DNA of 64,000 nucleotides. Origin: Firmicutes bacterium HGW-Firmicutes-15 (GTDB taxonomy: Bacteria; Bacillota; Syntrophomonadia; Syntrophomonadales; Syntrophomonadaceae). The DNA is taken from assembly GCA_002840245.1 (NCBI GenBank), contig PHAA01000004.1:62001-126000 (forward strand), in the 5' to 3' direction. Both the position numbers and the translations under genes were made by a program. The first letter of the stretch is position 1. Each line of letters starts with the position of its first letter. The notes beneath the pieces are model-generated. The model saw nothing but the letters and a program-made list of their open reading frames with translations. It ran no database searches and had not been told where the DNA came from. This document shows positions 7,369-16,952 of the stretch, piece after piece.

Positions 7369-7388
7369 GGTTGGTCTTATACCAACCT
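7368..7388. other. Hairpin before the nitroreductase gene
   Basis: AGGTTGGT (7368-7375) and ACCAACCT (7381-7388) form a perfect 8-bp stem with a 5-base loop CTTAT. It ends about seven bases before the ribosome site (GGAGG) of the gene at 7410. No T-run follows, so it is more likely an mRNA processing or attenuation structure than a terminator. Confidence 0.45.
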
Positions 7389-7409
7389 ACGGAATGGAGG
7401 TAAGAGTAA

Positions 7410-8012
7410 ATGGAGTTAAAATCGGTTATAGAGTCTCGGCGCAGTATTCGCAAATTCCTTCCCGATCCTATCCCTGACGAGTACATTAATGAGATACTAG
7501 ATGCGGCGCGTCTGGCTCCGTCAGGTGGCAATATTCAGCCCTGGCGATTTGTAGTTATTAAAAATCCAGAAGCAAGAGAAAAGCTGAATGATTTTACCCT
7601 GGGATTTGTTGCGAATGCCCCGGTAACCATTGTGTGCTGCTCAGATCTAGACGCTAGTCGATCCTATCGGGAAAGATACAAAGAGCTGAGGAAGGCGGGG
7701 GCATTTGAAGGGGTTGTGTTGGATATGCCTAAGTCATCTATTCAGAAAACCAATGTCATGAATATTGACCAAATAAAAGGCTCTCTAAATTTAAACACAG
7801 CCATAGCGGTGGAACATATGGTTTTAAGAGCCACCGATTTAGGCTTGGGAAGCTGCTGGGTCATGATGTTTAACCGCAAGGAGCTGGCAAGCTGGCTGCA
7901 GTTAGATAATAACCTGTATCCATTTTGCTTACTTCCGATTGGTTTTGCGAATCAAAAACCACTCCCCCGGCCGCGAAAAAGCCTGGATGAAATAATCGTT
8001 AAAGTGATCTAA
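7410..8012 (+). CDS. Nitroreductase-family FMN oxidoreductase
   Basis: A 200-residue nitroreductase-family protein. ESRRSIRKFLPDPI (residues 7-20) is the N-terminal FMN-binding signature, RLAPSGGNIQPWRFVVI near 34 the second flavin contact, and ATDLGLGSCWVMMF near 142 the dimer/flavin helix, followed by LLPIGFANQKP. ATG 7410 is preceded by GGAGG. It lies between arsR and arsM; nitroreductase-type genes are frequent in organoarsenical clusters, but its substrate here is unknown. About 30 bases separate it from arsM, consistent with one operon. Confidence 0.85.
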   Translation: MELKSVIESRRSIRKFLPDPIPDEYINEILDAARLAPSGGNIQPWRFVVIKNPEAREKLNDFTLGFVANAPVTIVCCSDLDASRSYRERYKELRKAGAFEGVVLDMPKSSIQKTNVMNIDQIKGSLNLNTAIAVEHMVLRATDLGLGSCWVMMFNRKELASWLQLDNNLYPFCLLPIGFANQKPLPRPRKSLDEIIVKVI

Positions 8013-8045
8013 GGATGCAAATAATAGAAATTGGAGGGATTTATA

Positions 8046-8864
8046 ATGGCAGAAGATATTAGAGAGGTAGTCAGGCAGAGGTATGCACAAGCGATAACCC
8101 TTAAGACTGGGTGTTGTGGCGATGGGAATACAGGCAGTGGTTGTTGTTGTGGAGATCCACTAAATAAGACTGATATTATCACCAGTGATTTATACCAATT
8201 AGTTGATTTGGATGGATTGCCGGAAGATATGGTAGCTGCCTCATTTGGTTGTGGTAATCCTACCCTGTTAGCCCAGTTGAATGCCGGAGAAGTGGTACTT
8301 GACCTAGGGAGTGGAGCCGGGCTGGATGTGCTGCTGTCAGCCAAGCGGGTTGGACCACAGGGGAAAGCCTATGGCTTGGATATGACCGATGAAATGCTGG
8401 CTGTTGCTAGAGGCAACCAGGCCAGATCAGGCATTAATAATGTTGAGTTCCTAAAAGGACATATCGAGGATATCCCCCTGCCGGACAATAGTGTAGATGT
8501 GATAATATCAAACTGTGTAATCAATCTCTCGGCTGATAAAGATCAAGTCTTTAAAGAAGCTTACCGGGTACTGAAGCTGGGGGGACGGATGGCGGTATCG
8601 GATATCGTACTAACCAAACCGTTACCTTTAAAAATCCAGCAGGATCTCATGGCATGGGCCGGTTGTGTGGCAGGTGCACTCATGATGGATGAATACCGTC
8701 AGAAACTAATCTCAGCTGGTTTTAAAGATGTTGATCTGGAAATTACTAGATCTTATGACTTAGCAGGTATCAATATAGATTCATTATTGCCTGATTTAAA
8801 CCCCAGTGAATTGAAAGATTTGTCCGGATCAGTAGTGAGTGCTTTTGTTAGGGCCCAAAAATAA
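8046..8864 (+). CDS. arsM: Arsenite S-adenosylmethionine methyltransferase ArsM
   Basis: A 272-residue class I methyltransferase. [17 protein letters not shown] (84-100) is the SAM-binding motif I. Three conserved cysteines that bind As(III) are present at residues 69 (ASFGCGNP), 157 (SNCVIN) and 207 (AWAGCVAG), and a further Cys-rich stretch lies at 23-35. It methylates arsenite in successive steps, giving the substrate for ArsS-type arsenosugar synthesis. GGAGGG at 8033-8038 fixes ATG 8046; an upstream in-frame ATG at 8031 has no ribosome site. Confidence 0.93.
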   Translation: MAEDIREVVRQRYAQAITLKTGCCGDGNTGSGCCCGDPLNKTDIITSDLYQLVDLDGLPEDMVAASFGCGNPTLLAQLNAGEVVLDLGSGAGLDVLLSAKRVGPQGKAYGLDMTDEMLAVARGNQARSGINNVEFLKGHIEDIPLPDNSVDVIISNCVINLSADKDQVFKEAYRVLKLGGRMAVSDIVLTKPLPLKIQQDLMAWAGCVAGALMMDEYRQKLISAGFKDVDLEITRSYDLAGINIDSLLPDLNPSELKDLSGSVVSAFVRAQK

Positions 8865-8917
8865 GAAAGATATAAGCTGGGTCTGGTAACCGTATTATTA
8901 AAAAGGAGATTTACTAC

Positions 8918-9463
8918 ATGGCTAAGACTGTTGGGGTCGGTATTACCGGTGGGATTGCTGCCTATAAAATAGCCGACTTGGTGAGTAAACTGAAAAAAGA
9001 TGATCTGGATGTCGTGGTAATGATGACCGAGGGGGCGTGCCAATTTATCACTCCCTTAACTTTCAGAACTCTTACCGGCAGGGAAGTGGTAACTGACCTG
9101 TGGGCCAGACCCCGGGAATACAAAGTCCAGCATATGAGTATCGCGGAACAAATTGATTTGCTGGTAATTGCTCCTGCAACTGCCAATTTTATCGCCAAAA
9201 TGGCGCATGGATTGGCGGATGATTTTTTATCTACCTTGGTTGCAGCCAATACAGCACCTGTTCTAGTAGTACCATCCATGAATACCAACATGTATAAGAA
9301 TCAGATTGTGCAGGAAAACATGAGAAACCTGCTGAGTTGCGGATACCATGTTATGGATCCCGATAGTGGTCTTCTGGCCAACGGTGATGTTGGTAAAGGC
9401 CGGTTACCAGACATCGAAGATATATATCAAAAAATTATTAAAATCCTATCCCTTTGCAGATAA
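8918..9463 (+). CDS. Stand-alone CoaC-like flavoprotein (phosphopantothenoylcysteine decarboxylase fold)
   Basis: A 181-residue HFCD-family flavoprotein. GITGGIAAYKIADLVSKL (residues 8-25) is the flavin phosphate loop; HMSIAEQIDLLVIAPATANFIAKMAHGLADDFLST holds the catalytic His and the APATANT-like motif; PSMNTNMY matches the PxMNxxM substrate-recognition clamp. Normal bacterial CoaBC also has a CoaB synthetase domain, absent here, so this may be a separate CoaC or a cysteine-decarboxylating enzyme for another substrate. It follows arsM by 53 bases with AAAAGGAG before the ATG. Confidence 0.8.
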   Translation: MAKTVGVGITGGIAAYKIADLVSKLKKDDLDVVVMMTEGACQFITPLTFRTLTGREVVTDLWARPREYKVQHMSIAEQIDLLVIAPATANFIAKMAHGLADDFLSTLVAANTAPVLVVPSMNTNMYKNQIVQENMRNLLSCGYHVMDPDSGLLANGDVGKGRLPDIEDIYQKIIKILSLCR

Positions 9464-9485
9464 AGTGTATAGGGAAAAATAAACA

Positions 9486-9514
9486 TCGGCAGGTTCTTTA
9501 AGGAATTCTGCCGA
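9486..9514. terminator. Hairpin after the flavoprotein gene
   Basis: TCGGCAG (9486-9492) pairs with CTGCCGA (9508-9514), 22 bases past the stop. A T-run (CGTTTTTTTAG, about 9545) is too distant for a classical terminator, so the termination role is only likely. Confidence 0.4.
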
Positions 9515-9619
9515 CGAAAGCTAGTAAGCAAATTTATGAAAGTACGTTTTTTTAGAATATAAGGGGGAAGACCAGAAAGACTTCCTGATACTGATAATTA
9601 CATCCAATGATAATAGTTT

Positions 9620-10123
9620 TCACTTGTAAATAACGATTTCTTCTAAAGGTTTTCTTATCTTCTTAAAAGCCCTTTCTTGGGAATATCCTAAAGGCGTAAA
9701 GGCAATGGGTTCCAAAGTTTCGTCCAGTTCCAATATATCTTTGGCAGCTTTCAAATCAAATCCAGCAATCCAGCATGTTCCAAGATCCAGAGCGGTGGCT
9801 GCCAATATTATATGATCCATCACGATAGCAGCATCAACATCAGCGTAGTTTTTTTTGTCATTGCGAACCCAACATTTTTCTGGTATTGAGCAGACACCAA
9901 TAATAAGTGGAGCTTCGATAAACCAATCCTTGTTATATATTTTTAGTAATTCTTTTTTTCTTCCTATGGTATCAACGACGATGACTCTGTATTGCTGCTT
10001 GTTTGCGGCAGTGGGAGCTAGTCTTGCAGCTTCAAGTATACGGTGTAGTTTATCAGGTTCGACCGGGTCAGGTTTATAAGAACGTGCACTGTGCCTTTTC
10101 TCAACAACTTCGAAATATTCCAT
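9620..10123 (-). CDS. Nitroreductase-family FMN oxidoreductase
   Basis: A 167-residue minus-strand nitroreductase-family protein with KRHSARSYKPDPV (FMN phosphate contact), RLAPTAANKQQYRVIVVD near residue 35 and ATALDLGTCWIAGFDLKAAKDIL near 110, then AFTPLGYSQE. It is shorter than the protein at 7410 and only distantly related to it. GGGAGG precedes the start. It is transcribed divergently from metY, sharing the regulatory region 10124-10441; a link to sulfur metabolism is not shown. Confidence 0.85.
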   Translation of the reverse strand: MEYFEVVEKRHSARSYKPDPVEPDKLHRILEAARLAPTAANKQQYRVIVVDTIGRKKELLKIYNKDWFIEAPLIIGVCSIPEKCWVRNDKKNYADVDAAIVMDHIILAATALDLGTCWIAGFDLKAAKDILELDETLEPIAFTPLGYSQERAFKKIRKPLEEIVIYK

Positions 10124-10190
10124 AGAATTAACCTCCCTTAGTTAATTATAATGTGGGTACTTCTCAATACATGGTACCATAATTTTCTAT

Positions 10191-10265
10191 TTCGAAGTTG
10201 ACAAGAAGTTTCGAATTTATTAATATATTATAATGCCGATTGAATTACTTGGCATTATAATATAT
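10191..10265 (+). promoter_or_regulatory. metY promoter with flanking TTCGAA boxes and a 15-bp perfect dyad
   Basis: TTGACA (10198-10203), a 17-base spacer and TAATAT (10221-10226) form a sigma-A promoter. TTCGAA boxes at 10191-10196 and 10210-10215 flank the -35. A perfect 15-bp inverted repeat pairs 10223-10237 with 10251-10265 around 13 bases, covering the -10 and expected start site. This layout suggests a repressor operator or a hairpin at the 5' end of the mRNA. The long leader to 10441 shows neither an S-box (SAM riboswitch) nor a T-box core. Confidence 0.6.
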
Positions 10266-10375
10266 CTTGTATAAGAGAAGATAAATGTTAGTATATGTAG
10301 AATCGTTGATTTCATAACCCTTGGAGATTTAATTGTAAAACAAACAGTTGCTTATCAACAGTGTTTAATATCTAA

Positions 10376-11734
<1,359 letters not shown>

Positions 11735-11773
11735 TGCTTATGGAACTGTATAAAGGAAACTGGAGGAAATGAA

Positions 11774-12709
11774 ATGAGTAAAATAGCTAAAAGTCTGCCT
11801 GACTTAATAGGTAATACCCCCTTGTTGGAACTGTCCAACTACAATAAGGCCAATAAACTGGAAGCTAGGCTAATTGCCAAACTGGAGTATTTCAACCCGG
11901 CTGGAAGTGTAAAAGACAGAATAGGTTACGCTATGATTAAGGATGCCGAAGAAAAAGGATTATTGAACAAAGACTCCATTATTATTGAGCCTACCAGCGG
12001 AAATACCGGTATTGCGTTGGCATTTGTGGCTGCAGCTCGGGGATACAAGTTGATACTGACCATGCCTGATACTATGACTATAGAAAGAAGAAGCCTGTTA
12101 AAGGCCTTGGGAGCTGAGTTAGTCTTAACCCCCGGCGCAGACGGTATGCCAGGGGCCATAAGAAAGTCAGAAGAACTGGCTGCTAAGACCCCGAATTCCT
12201 TTATTCCCAACCAGTTTGAAAACCCGGCCAATCCAGAGATTCATCGATTAACAACCGGCGAAGAGATATGGAGAGACACAGACGGTGCTGTGGATATATT
12301 TATTGCTGGTGTTGGAACCGGTGGGACGGTAACTGGTGTTGGCCAAGCTTTGAAAGCAAAGAAGCCGGGCGTTCAAATCATAGCTGTAGAGCCTTTTGAT
12401 TCACCGGTTCTTTCCGGAGGATCCCCCGGACCACATAAAATTCAAGGCATAGGTGCGGGTTTTATTCCTGGTGTTTTTAGCAGCCAAATTGTTGACGAGA
12501 TATATAAGGTTAAGAACGAGGATGCATTTGATGTTTCACTAAGCCTGTCCAAAAACGAGGGTTTGCTGGTGGGTATTTCTTCAGGTGCAGCAGCTTTTGC
12601 TGCAACCCAAATTGCGAAAAGACCTGAAAATAAAGGGAAAACAATTGTGGTTCTGCTTCCGGATACCGGGGAAAGATATCTGTCTCACCCAGTTTTCCAG
12701 GAGGCATAA
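11774..12709 (+). CDS. cysK: Cysteine synthase (O-acetylserine sulfhydrylase)
   Basis: A 311-residue PLP enzyme. The lysine lies in [11 protein letters not shown] near residue 45, the substrate loop is [11 protein letters not shown], and [12 protein letters not shown] near 180 binds the PLP phosphate; [10 protein letters not shown] and [11 protein letters not shown] complete the CysK signature. It condenses O-acetylserine with sulfide. It is 39 bases after metY with TGGAGG before the ATG, so both sulfide-fixing steps are in one operon. Confidence 0.93.
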   Translation: MSKIAKSLPDLIGNTPLLELSNYNKANKLEARLIAKLEYFNPAGSVKDRIGYAMIKDAEEKGLLNKDSIIIEPTSGNTGIALAFVAAARGYKLILTMPDTMTIERRSLLKALGAELVLTPGADGMPGAIRKSEELAAKTPNSFIPNQFENPANPEIHRLTTGEEIWRDTDGAVDIFIAGVGTGGTVTGVGQALKAKKPGVQIIAVEPFDSPVLSGGSPGPHKIQGIGAGFIPGVFSSQIVDEIYKVKNEDAFDVSLSLSKNEGLLVGISSGAAAFAATQIAKRPENKGKTIVVLLPDTGERYLSHPVFQEA

Positions 12710-12765
12710 GAATAGTGCACCGGACTTTTCACCGCCAAAAGATTATTTAAAAAAGAGGGATAATT

Positions 12766-13683
12766 ATGCCTATAAAAATACCGGATAATCTTCCGGCTAC
12801 CGAGATATTAACTAATGAAAACATTTTTGTTATGGATGAGAGGCGCGCCTACACGCAGGATATACGGCCGCTCAGGATAGCTATATTAAACCTGATGCCT
12901 TTAAAAAGCGTTACCGAAACTCAACTGCTGCGTTTGCTGGGTAATTCTCCGCTGCAGGTGGACATCGTTCTTTTATATCCTGATTCTCATATTTCCAAGA
13001 ATACCTCCCACGAACACCTGGCAAACTTCTATAATACTTTCGAAGATATAAAGGATCAAAAATTTGACGGTATGATTATAACCGGGGCGCCGGTGGAACT
13101 ACTGGAATTTGAAGACCTGAGTTATTGGAAAGAATTACAGGAAATTATGGACTGGTCGCTTCACAATGTGTTTTCAACCCTGCATATTTGTGTAGGGGCG
13201 CAGGCAGGACTTTATCATCACTATGGGGTTCCCAAATACCCGCTTGATGCTAAAATGTTTGGCGTTTTCGCGCATACAATTAACAAGAGAAATGTGCCCC
13301 TTTTACGTGGTTTTGATGATGAGTTCTTTGTGCCTCACTCCCGGCATACTGAAGTAAGGCGAGAGGATATTGAAAAAGTTGAGGAAATTGAAATCCTATC
13401 CGAGTCTAAGGAGGCAGGAGTATACATTGTATCTTCCAAAGACGGACGCCTAATTTTTGTAACCGGACATTCCGAGTATGATGACAATAGTCTAAAGTCA
13501 GAGTACGACCGCGATGTGGGAAAAGGGCTGGATATAGCCGTTCCCAGGAATTATTATCCCAATGATGACCCCGACCAAACTCCCTTGGTAAAATGGCGAG
13601 GTCATGCTAACCTGTTATTCACGAACTGGTTGAATTATCACGTATACCAGGAGACACCTTACGACCTGGATGAACTAAAATAG
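12766..13683 (+). CDS. metA: Homoserine O-acyltransferase MetA, predicted acetyl-specific
   Basis: A 305-residue MetA-family enzyme with [18 protein letters not shown], catalytic Cys in [18 protein letters not shown], and HSRHTEV and GHSEYD motifs. The [13 protein letters not shown] segment carries Glu where the family uses Gly or Glu to choose the acyl donor; Glu is the form seen in acetyl-CoA-using enzymes such as Bacillus cereus MetA, fitting the upstream O-acetylhomoserine sulfhydrylase. The usual Trp after the catalytic Cys is Val here (HICVGAQ), a minor oddity. It is the last gene of the metY-cysK-metA operon. Confidence 0.92.
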   Translation: MPIKIPDNLPATEILTNENIFVMDERRAYTQDIRPLRIAILNLMPLKSVTETQLLRLLGNSPLQVDIVLLYPDSHISKNTSHEHLANFYNTFEDIKDQKFDGMIITGAPVELLEFEDLSYWKELQEIMDWSLHNVFSTLHICVGAQAGLYHHYGVPKYPLDAKMFGVFAHTINKRNVPLLRGFDDEFFVPHSRHTEVRREDIEKVEEIEILSESKEAGVYIVSSKDGRLIFVTGHSEYDDNSLKSEYDRDVGKGLDIAVPRNYYPNDDPDQTPLVKWRGHANLLFTNWLNYHVYQETPYDLDELK

Positions 13684-13685
13684 GG

Positions 13686-13703
13686 AATGCGCCTTGGCGC
13701 ATT
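13686..13703. terminator. Hairpin between metA and convergent nifU
   Basis: AATGCGCC (13686-13693) and GGCGCATT (13696-13703) pair to form a tight stem three bases after the metA stop. It lies between convergent genes and could stop transcripts from both sides, though neither side has a good T-run. Confidence 0.5.
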
Positions 13704-13763
13704 ACACTAGTCTTGAATTCCTCTCGGAAGTTAAACACGTAGTGAGGAACCTTCTTGCTCAAT

Positions 13764-14201
13764 CTATTCTTCAGCTTTATCACAGCAGGAGTGGACTTCT
13801 TGCCTGCAGTAACCTTTTGAAATGGAGGCAGAAGAACCATCCCCTTGCCGGTAATTTTTGATTGCTTCATGCAGAGCATCGGCAGCCAGATTAGAGCAGT
13901 GCATTTTGAGCGGCGGCAATCCATCCAGAGCTTCGGCTACTGTTCTATTGGTAATTCTCTTGGCATCCTCAAGGGATTTGCCTTTTACCATTTCTGTTAC
14001 CATGCTGCTGGTGGCAATGGCAGCAGCACAGCCAAATGTTCTGAATTTAATATCCTTTATAAGGTCGTCCTGCACCTCGATTTCGATGTGCATAATATCA
14101 CCGCAGGTAGGATTGCCCACCTCTCCAATCCCATTGGCCAGGTCAATTTTACCAACATTGCGGGGGTTCATAAAATGATCCATTACCTTTTGCGAATACA
14201 T
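13764..14201 (-). CDS. nifU: Fe-S cluster assembly scaffold NifU/IscU
   Basis: A 145-residue IscU-type scaffold: YSQKVMDHFMNPRNVG at the N-terminus, then GNPTCGD (first cluster Cys), FRTFGCAAAIATSSM (second) and LKMHCSNLAADAL (third). It assembles a transient 2Fe-2S or 4Fe-4S cluster using sulfur from NifS. A 20-residue Cys/Ser-rich tail (YCRQEVHSCC) extends beyond the normal end. GGAGG precedes its ATG. It lies 15 bases downstream of nifS in an iscR-nifS-nifU order. Confidence 0.92.
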   Translation of the reverse strand: MYSQKVMDHFMNPRNVGKIDLANGIGEVGNPTCGDIMHIEIEVQDDLIKDIKFRTFGCAAAIATSSMVTEMVKGKSLEDAKRITNRTVAEALDGLPPLKMHCSNLAADALHEAIKNYRQGDGSSASISKGYCRQEVHSCCDKAEE

Positions 14202-14216
14202 AATTTTTGACCTCCT

Positions 14217-15374
14217 TTATTGCCCTAGGGGGGACATTAAGCGTAGATTTTTAATGATCGGGGGAAGGACTTCCAGAACTTTATCAACATCCTCCTGGGT
14301 ATTGTCCTTGCCCATCGTCAGGCGCAGTGAGCCATGGGCGATCTCGTGAGACAAGCCAAGAGCCAGCAGAACATGAGAGGGTTCCAGAGAACCGGCTGTA
14401 CAGGCTGACCCACTGGAGGCCATGATTCCATAGCTATCCAACATTAAAAGGATTGATTCTCCTTCTACATACTGAAAGCACACGCTCACACTGCCTGGCA
14501 GGCGGTTCACCGGGTGACCGGTAAGCCTGGTATTAGGAATAGCATCTAAAATACCCTGGGTTAATCGTTGTCCTAAAACCTTTAAAGCCGCTTCATTCTG
14601 AGGCAGTCTCTGTTGGGCTAATTCAGCTGCTTTTCCGAATCCAACCACACCCGGTACATTTACTGTCCCGGCTCTCATATTGCGTTCATGGCCTCCACCG
14701 TGGAGATAACTGCCAATGTGGACCCCTTTCTTGGCAAACAAACATCCGATTCCGTTGGGGCCATATAACTTATGGCTGGATGCTGAGAGCAGGTCTATAC
14801 CTAGTTCTTTTACATTTACCGGGATCTTCCCAACCGTTTGCACTGCATCGGTATGAAAAGCTGCTCCAGCTTCATGGCTAATGGCTGCCAGTTGTTGAAT
14901 ATCTTGAACGGTACCTATCTCGTTATTGGCATGCATAATGGAAACCAGCGCAGTATCAGCCCGCAGCGCAGCCCGAAGGGTATCTGGTTCCACCACCCCC
15001 TCCGGGTTTACCGGTAGGACAGTTATTTCAAATCCCTGTTTAGATAGGTACTCGCAGGTGTGCAGGATCGCATGATGTTCAATGGCCGAGGTGATAATAT
15101 GCTTACCCTTGTGAGGATTGGCGGCCATAAAGGTGATGATGGACTGGTTGTCGGCTTCCGTACCACCACTGGTGAAAATTATTTCTCCCGGCGAGGCGCC
15201 TATCAATAGGGCTACTTGCTCCCGGGCTTGCTCAACCGCGCGGGCAGCTTTCTGACCCTGGGAGTGAACACTGGAAGCATTACCATAAATATCGGTATAG
15301 TAGGGTATCATGGCGTTAAAAACCTCTGGGTCAACCGGAGTGGTAGCACTGTGATCCATATATATGGATTTCAT
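14217..15374 (-). CDS. nifS: Cysteine desulfurase NifS/IscS
   Basis: A 385-residue class V aminotransferase-fold enzyme. YMDHSATTPVDPEV opens it, HHAILHTCEYL holds the cofactor-stacking His, and SASSHKLYGPNGIG carries the PLP lysine near residue 200. The mobile catalytic Cys is in SSGSACTAGSLEPSHVL near 325, the short-loop type I form. It converts cysteine to alanine and supplies persulfide sulfur to NifU, and in a selenoprotein-using host possibly selenium. GGAGG fixes the start at 15374, five codons inside the longest frame. Confidence 0.93.
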   Translation of the reverse strand: MKSIYMDHSATTPVDPEVFNAMIPYYTDIYGNASSVHSQGQKAARAVEQAREQVALLIGASPGEIIFTSGGTEADNQSIITFMAANPHKGKHIITSAIEHHAILHTCEYLSKQGFEITVLPVNPEGVVEPDTLRAALRADTALVSIMHANNEIGTVQDIQQLAAISHEAGAAFHTDAVQTVGKIPVNVKELGIDLLSASSHKLYGPNGIGCLFAKKGVHIGSYLHGGGHERNMRAGTVNVPGVVGFGKAAELAQQRLPQNEAALKVLGQRLTQGILDAIPNTRLTGHPVNRLPGSVSVCFQYVEGESILLMLDSYGIMASSGSACTAGSLEPSHVLLALGLSHEIAHGSLRLTMGKDNTQEDVDKVLEVLPPIIKNLRLMSPLGQ

Positions 15375-15399
15375 CTTTATTACCTCCAAATTATTAAAT

Positions 15400-15445
15400 A
15401 GATACCAGCGTAACAGGTAACGCTAAGAACCGTCCTCCTGTCACG
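15400..15445. repeat. Fragment of the GGGGACGGTTCTC-type repeat
   Basis: AGAACCGTCCTCCTGTCA in this interval resembles one arm of the perfect inverted repeat at 15937-16008 (AGAACCGTCCCCCTGTCT). It lies between nifS and iscR and has no partner arm, so it looks like a decayed copy of a dispersed palindromic element. Confidence 0.45.
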
Positions 15446-15460
15446 CCTTCGCTCAATCAA

Positions 15461-15910
15461 CTATATCCTATATACAAAAGAATCCTTTCCGGGCAGCTTT
15501 TGCGACTCTCGGGCCAGATCAACCAAGGTATACGAATCTAGGACTTCTGCAATAGAATCCCTTACTTTAGACCATATCACGCGGGTTACACAATAGTCAG
15601 CCCGCGAACATTCTTCGGGATTGGTTTCGTTAACGCATTCCACAGGTGCAATCGGACCTTCCAATACGCGAATGATATCTCCGGCGGTAATATTTTGGGG
15701 GTTTTTACCCAGGGTATAGCCGCCTTGGGAACCCCGAACGCTTTTTATCAGTCCGGCTCTTTTTAAGGGCACCATAAGCTGTTCCAGGTATCGCTCCGAT
15801 ATGCCTTGGCGTTCAGCAATGGTACGGGTAGCAATTGGCCCTTTTTCATCGCTCTGAGCCATATCAATCATGGCCCGGAGTCCATATCTACCTCTAGTGG
15901 ATAATTTCAT
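15461..15910 (-). CDS. iscR: Rrf2-family Fe-S sensing regulator IscR
   Basis: A 149-residue Rrf2 winged-helix regulator: MKLSTRGRYGLRAMIDMA, helix-turn-helix ISERYLEQLMVPLKRAGLI and wing SVRGSQGGYTLGK. Three cysteines in ECVNETNPEECSRADYC (near residue 95-111) match the cluster ligands of IscR and distinguish it from CymR-type Rrf2 proteins that lack them. AGGTG supports ATG 15910 rather than the ATG two codons earlier. Being first in iscR-nifS-nifU it probably senses Fe-S status and controls its own operon. Confidence 0.88.
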   Translation of the reverse strand: MKLSTRGRYGLRAMIDMAQSDEKGPIATRTIAERQGISERYLEQLMVPLKRAGLIKSVRGSQGGYTLGKNPQNITAGDIIRVLEGPIAPVECVNETNPEECSRADYCVTRVIWSKVRDSIAEVLDSYTLVDLARESQKLPGKDSFVYRI

Positions 15911-15936
15911 ATGCACCTACCCCTTTTAAAGTTTTC

Positions 15937-16008
15937 GCAGACAGGGGGACGGTTCTCTTGTCTGTTTCCGGATGATGAGGCAGACAAGAGAACCGTCCCC
16001 CTGTCTGC
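15937..16008. repeat. Perfect 28-bp inverted repeat (dispersed palindromic element)
   Basis: The arm 15937-15964 (GCAGACAGGGGGACGGTTCT...) is exactly complementary to 15981-16008, separated by 16 bases. It lies between the nadA stop (16017) and iscR start. As RNA it forms a very stable hairpin that could terminate the nadA transcript, but its sequence and the partial copy at 15400-15445 mark it as a repetitive element rather than a dedicated terminator. Confidence 0.85.
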
Positions 16009-16016
16009 TTTGTTAA

Positions 16017-16952
16017 TTATGAAGAATATGTAATCATTTTCTCTAATGCCACAGCGGCTTTCACCCGGATATCTTCTGGAACTGTTATTATGGTTTGCAG
16101 GTTTTCTAAAGAGTAGCGAATCTTCTCCAGTGTGATACTCTTCATATTCGAGCAAATCAGTTCTTCCTTAGCCAGAATTAACTTCTTGTCTGGGTTTGAT
16201 TGCTTGATTTCATGCATGATGCCGCATTCGGTGGCAATAATAAAAGCATTCGCAGTGGACTTAGCAGCATAAGCAACCATTCCAGCGGTACTGCCTACGA
16301 AATCCGCGCTAGCGACAACTTCCGGGTCGCATTCGGGGTGAACTAAAACTTCGGCATCGGGGTATTCTGCTCTGCGTTGTAAAATGTCATCTTTGCTTAC
16401 TGCAGCGTGAATGGGACAACTTGAGGGATAAAAATCCAAGGGCCTATCTAACTTGCTGGCTACATAGCTCCCCAGGTTTTCATCAGGTATAAAAAAGATC
16501 CGGGCATCTGGCGGTAACTTCTCAATAATCTTGACCGCATTGGAGGAGGTACAACAAATATCGCTGACAGCTTTGATAGCTGCCGGAGTGTTAACATAGC
16601 TGACAATGAGTCCGTCCGGGTGTTCCTGCTTATACTTCAAGACATCGCTGACTTCTATGCTGTTTGCCATCGGGCAGGTTGCTGCCGGTTCAGGAGATAG
16701 AACTGTTTTAGCAGGGCACAGAATAGCCGCAGACTCTGCCATGAAGTCAACCCCGGCTACCAGGATGGTATCACAGGGGGAATTCTTGGCAGCTACTGCC
16801 ATGGCATATGAGTCTCCTACAAAATCTGCAATATCTTGTATTTCATCACGCTGATAATAATGAGCGATAATGTATACGGATTTTTCATTCTTAATTCGTT
16901 TAATTTCTTCCATTAATAGCTTATCTTCTGGTGTACTCAACCCTAGCACCAC
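16017..16952 (-). CDS. nadA: Quinolinate synthase NadA
   Basis: A 311-residue NadA. YIIAHYYQRDEIQDIADFVGDS matches the N-terminal repeat of the family; cluster cysteines appear in AAILCPAKTVL, SDICCTSSNAV and ATECGIMHEI; LVHPECDPEVV is also conserved. It condenses iminoaspartate with dihydroxyacetone phosphate using an oxygen-labile 4Fe-4S cluster. It starts at GTG 16952, directly after the fdhD stop; TTG five codons inside is an alternative. nadB and nadC do not follow, which is unusual. Confidence 0.92.
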   Translation of the reverse strand: MVLGLSTPEDKLLMEEIKRIKNEKSVYIIAHYYQRDEIQDIADFVGDSYAMAVAAKNSPCDTILVAGVDFMAESAAILCPAKTVLSPEPAATCPMANSIEVSDVLKYKQEHPDGLIVSYVNTPAAIKAVSDICCTSSNAVKIIEKLPPDARIFFIPDENLGSYVASKLDRPLDFYPSSCPIHAAVSKDDILQRRAEYPDAEVLVHPECDPEVVASADFVGSTAGMVAYAAKSTANAFIIATECGIMHEIKQSNPDKKLILAKEELICSNMKSITLEKIRYSLENLQTIITVPEDIRVKAAVALEKMITYSS

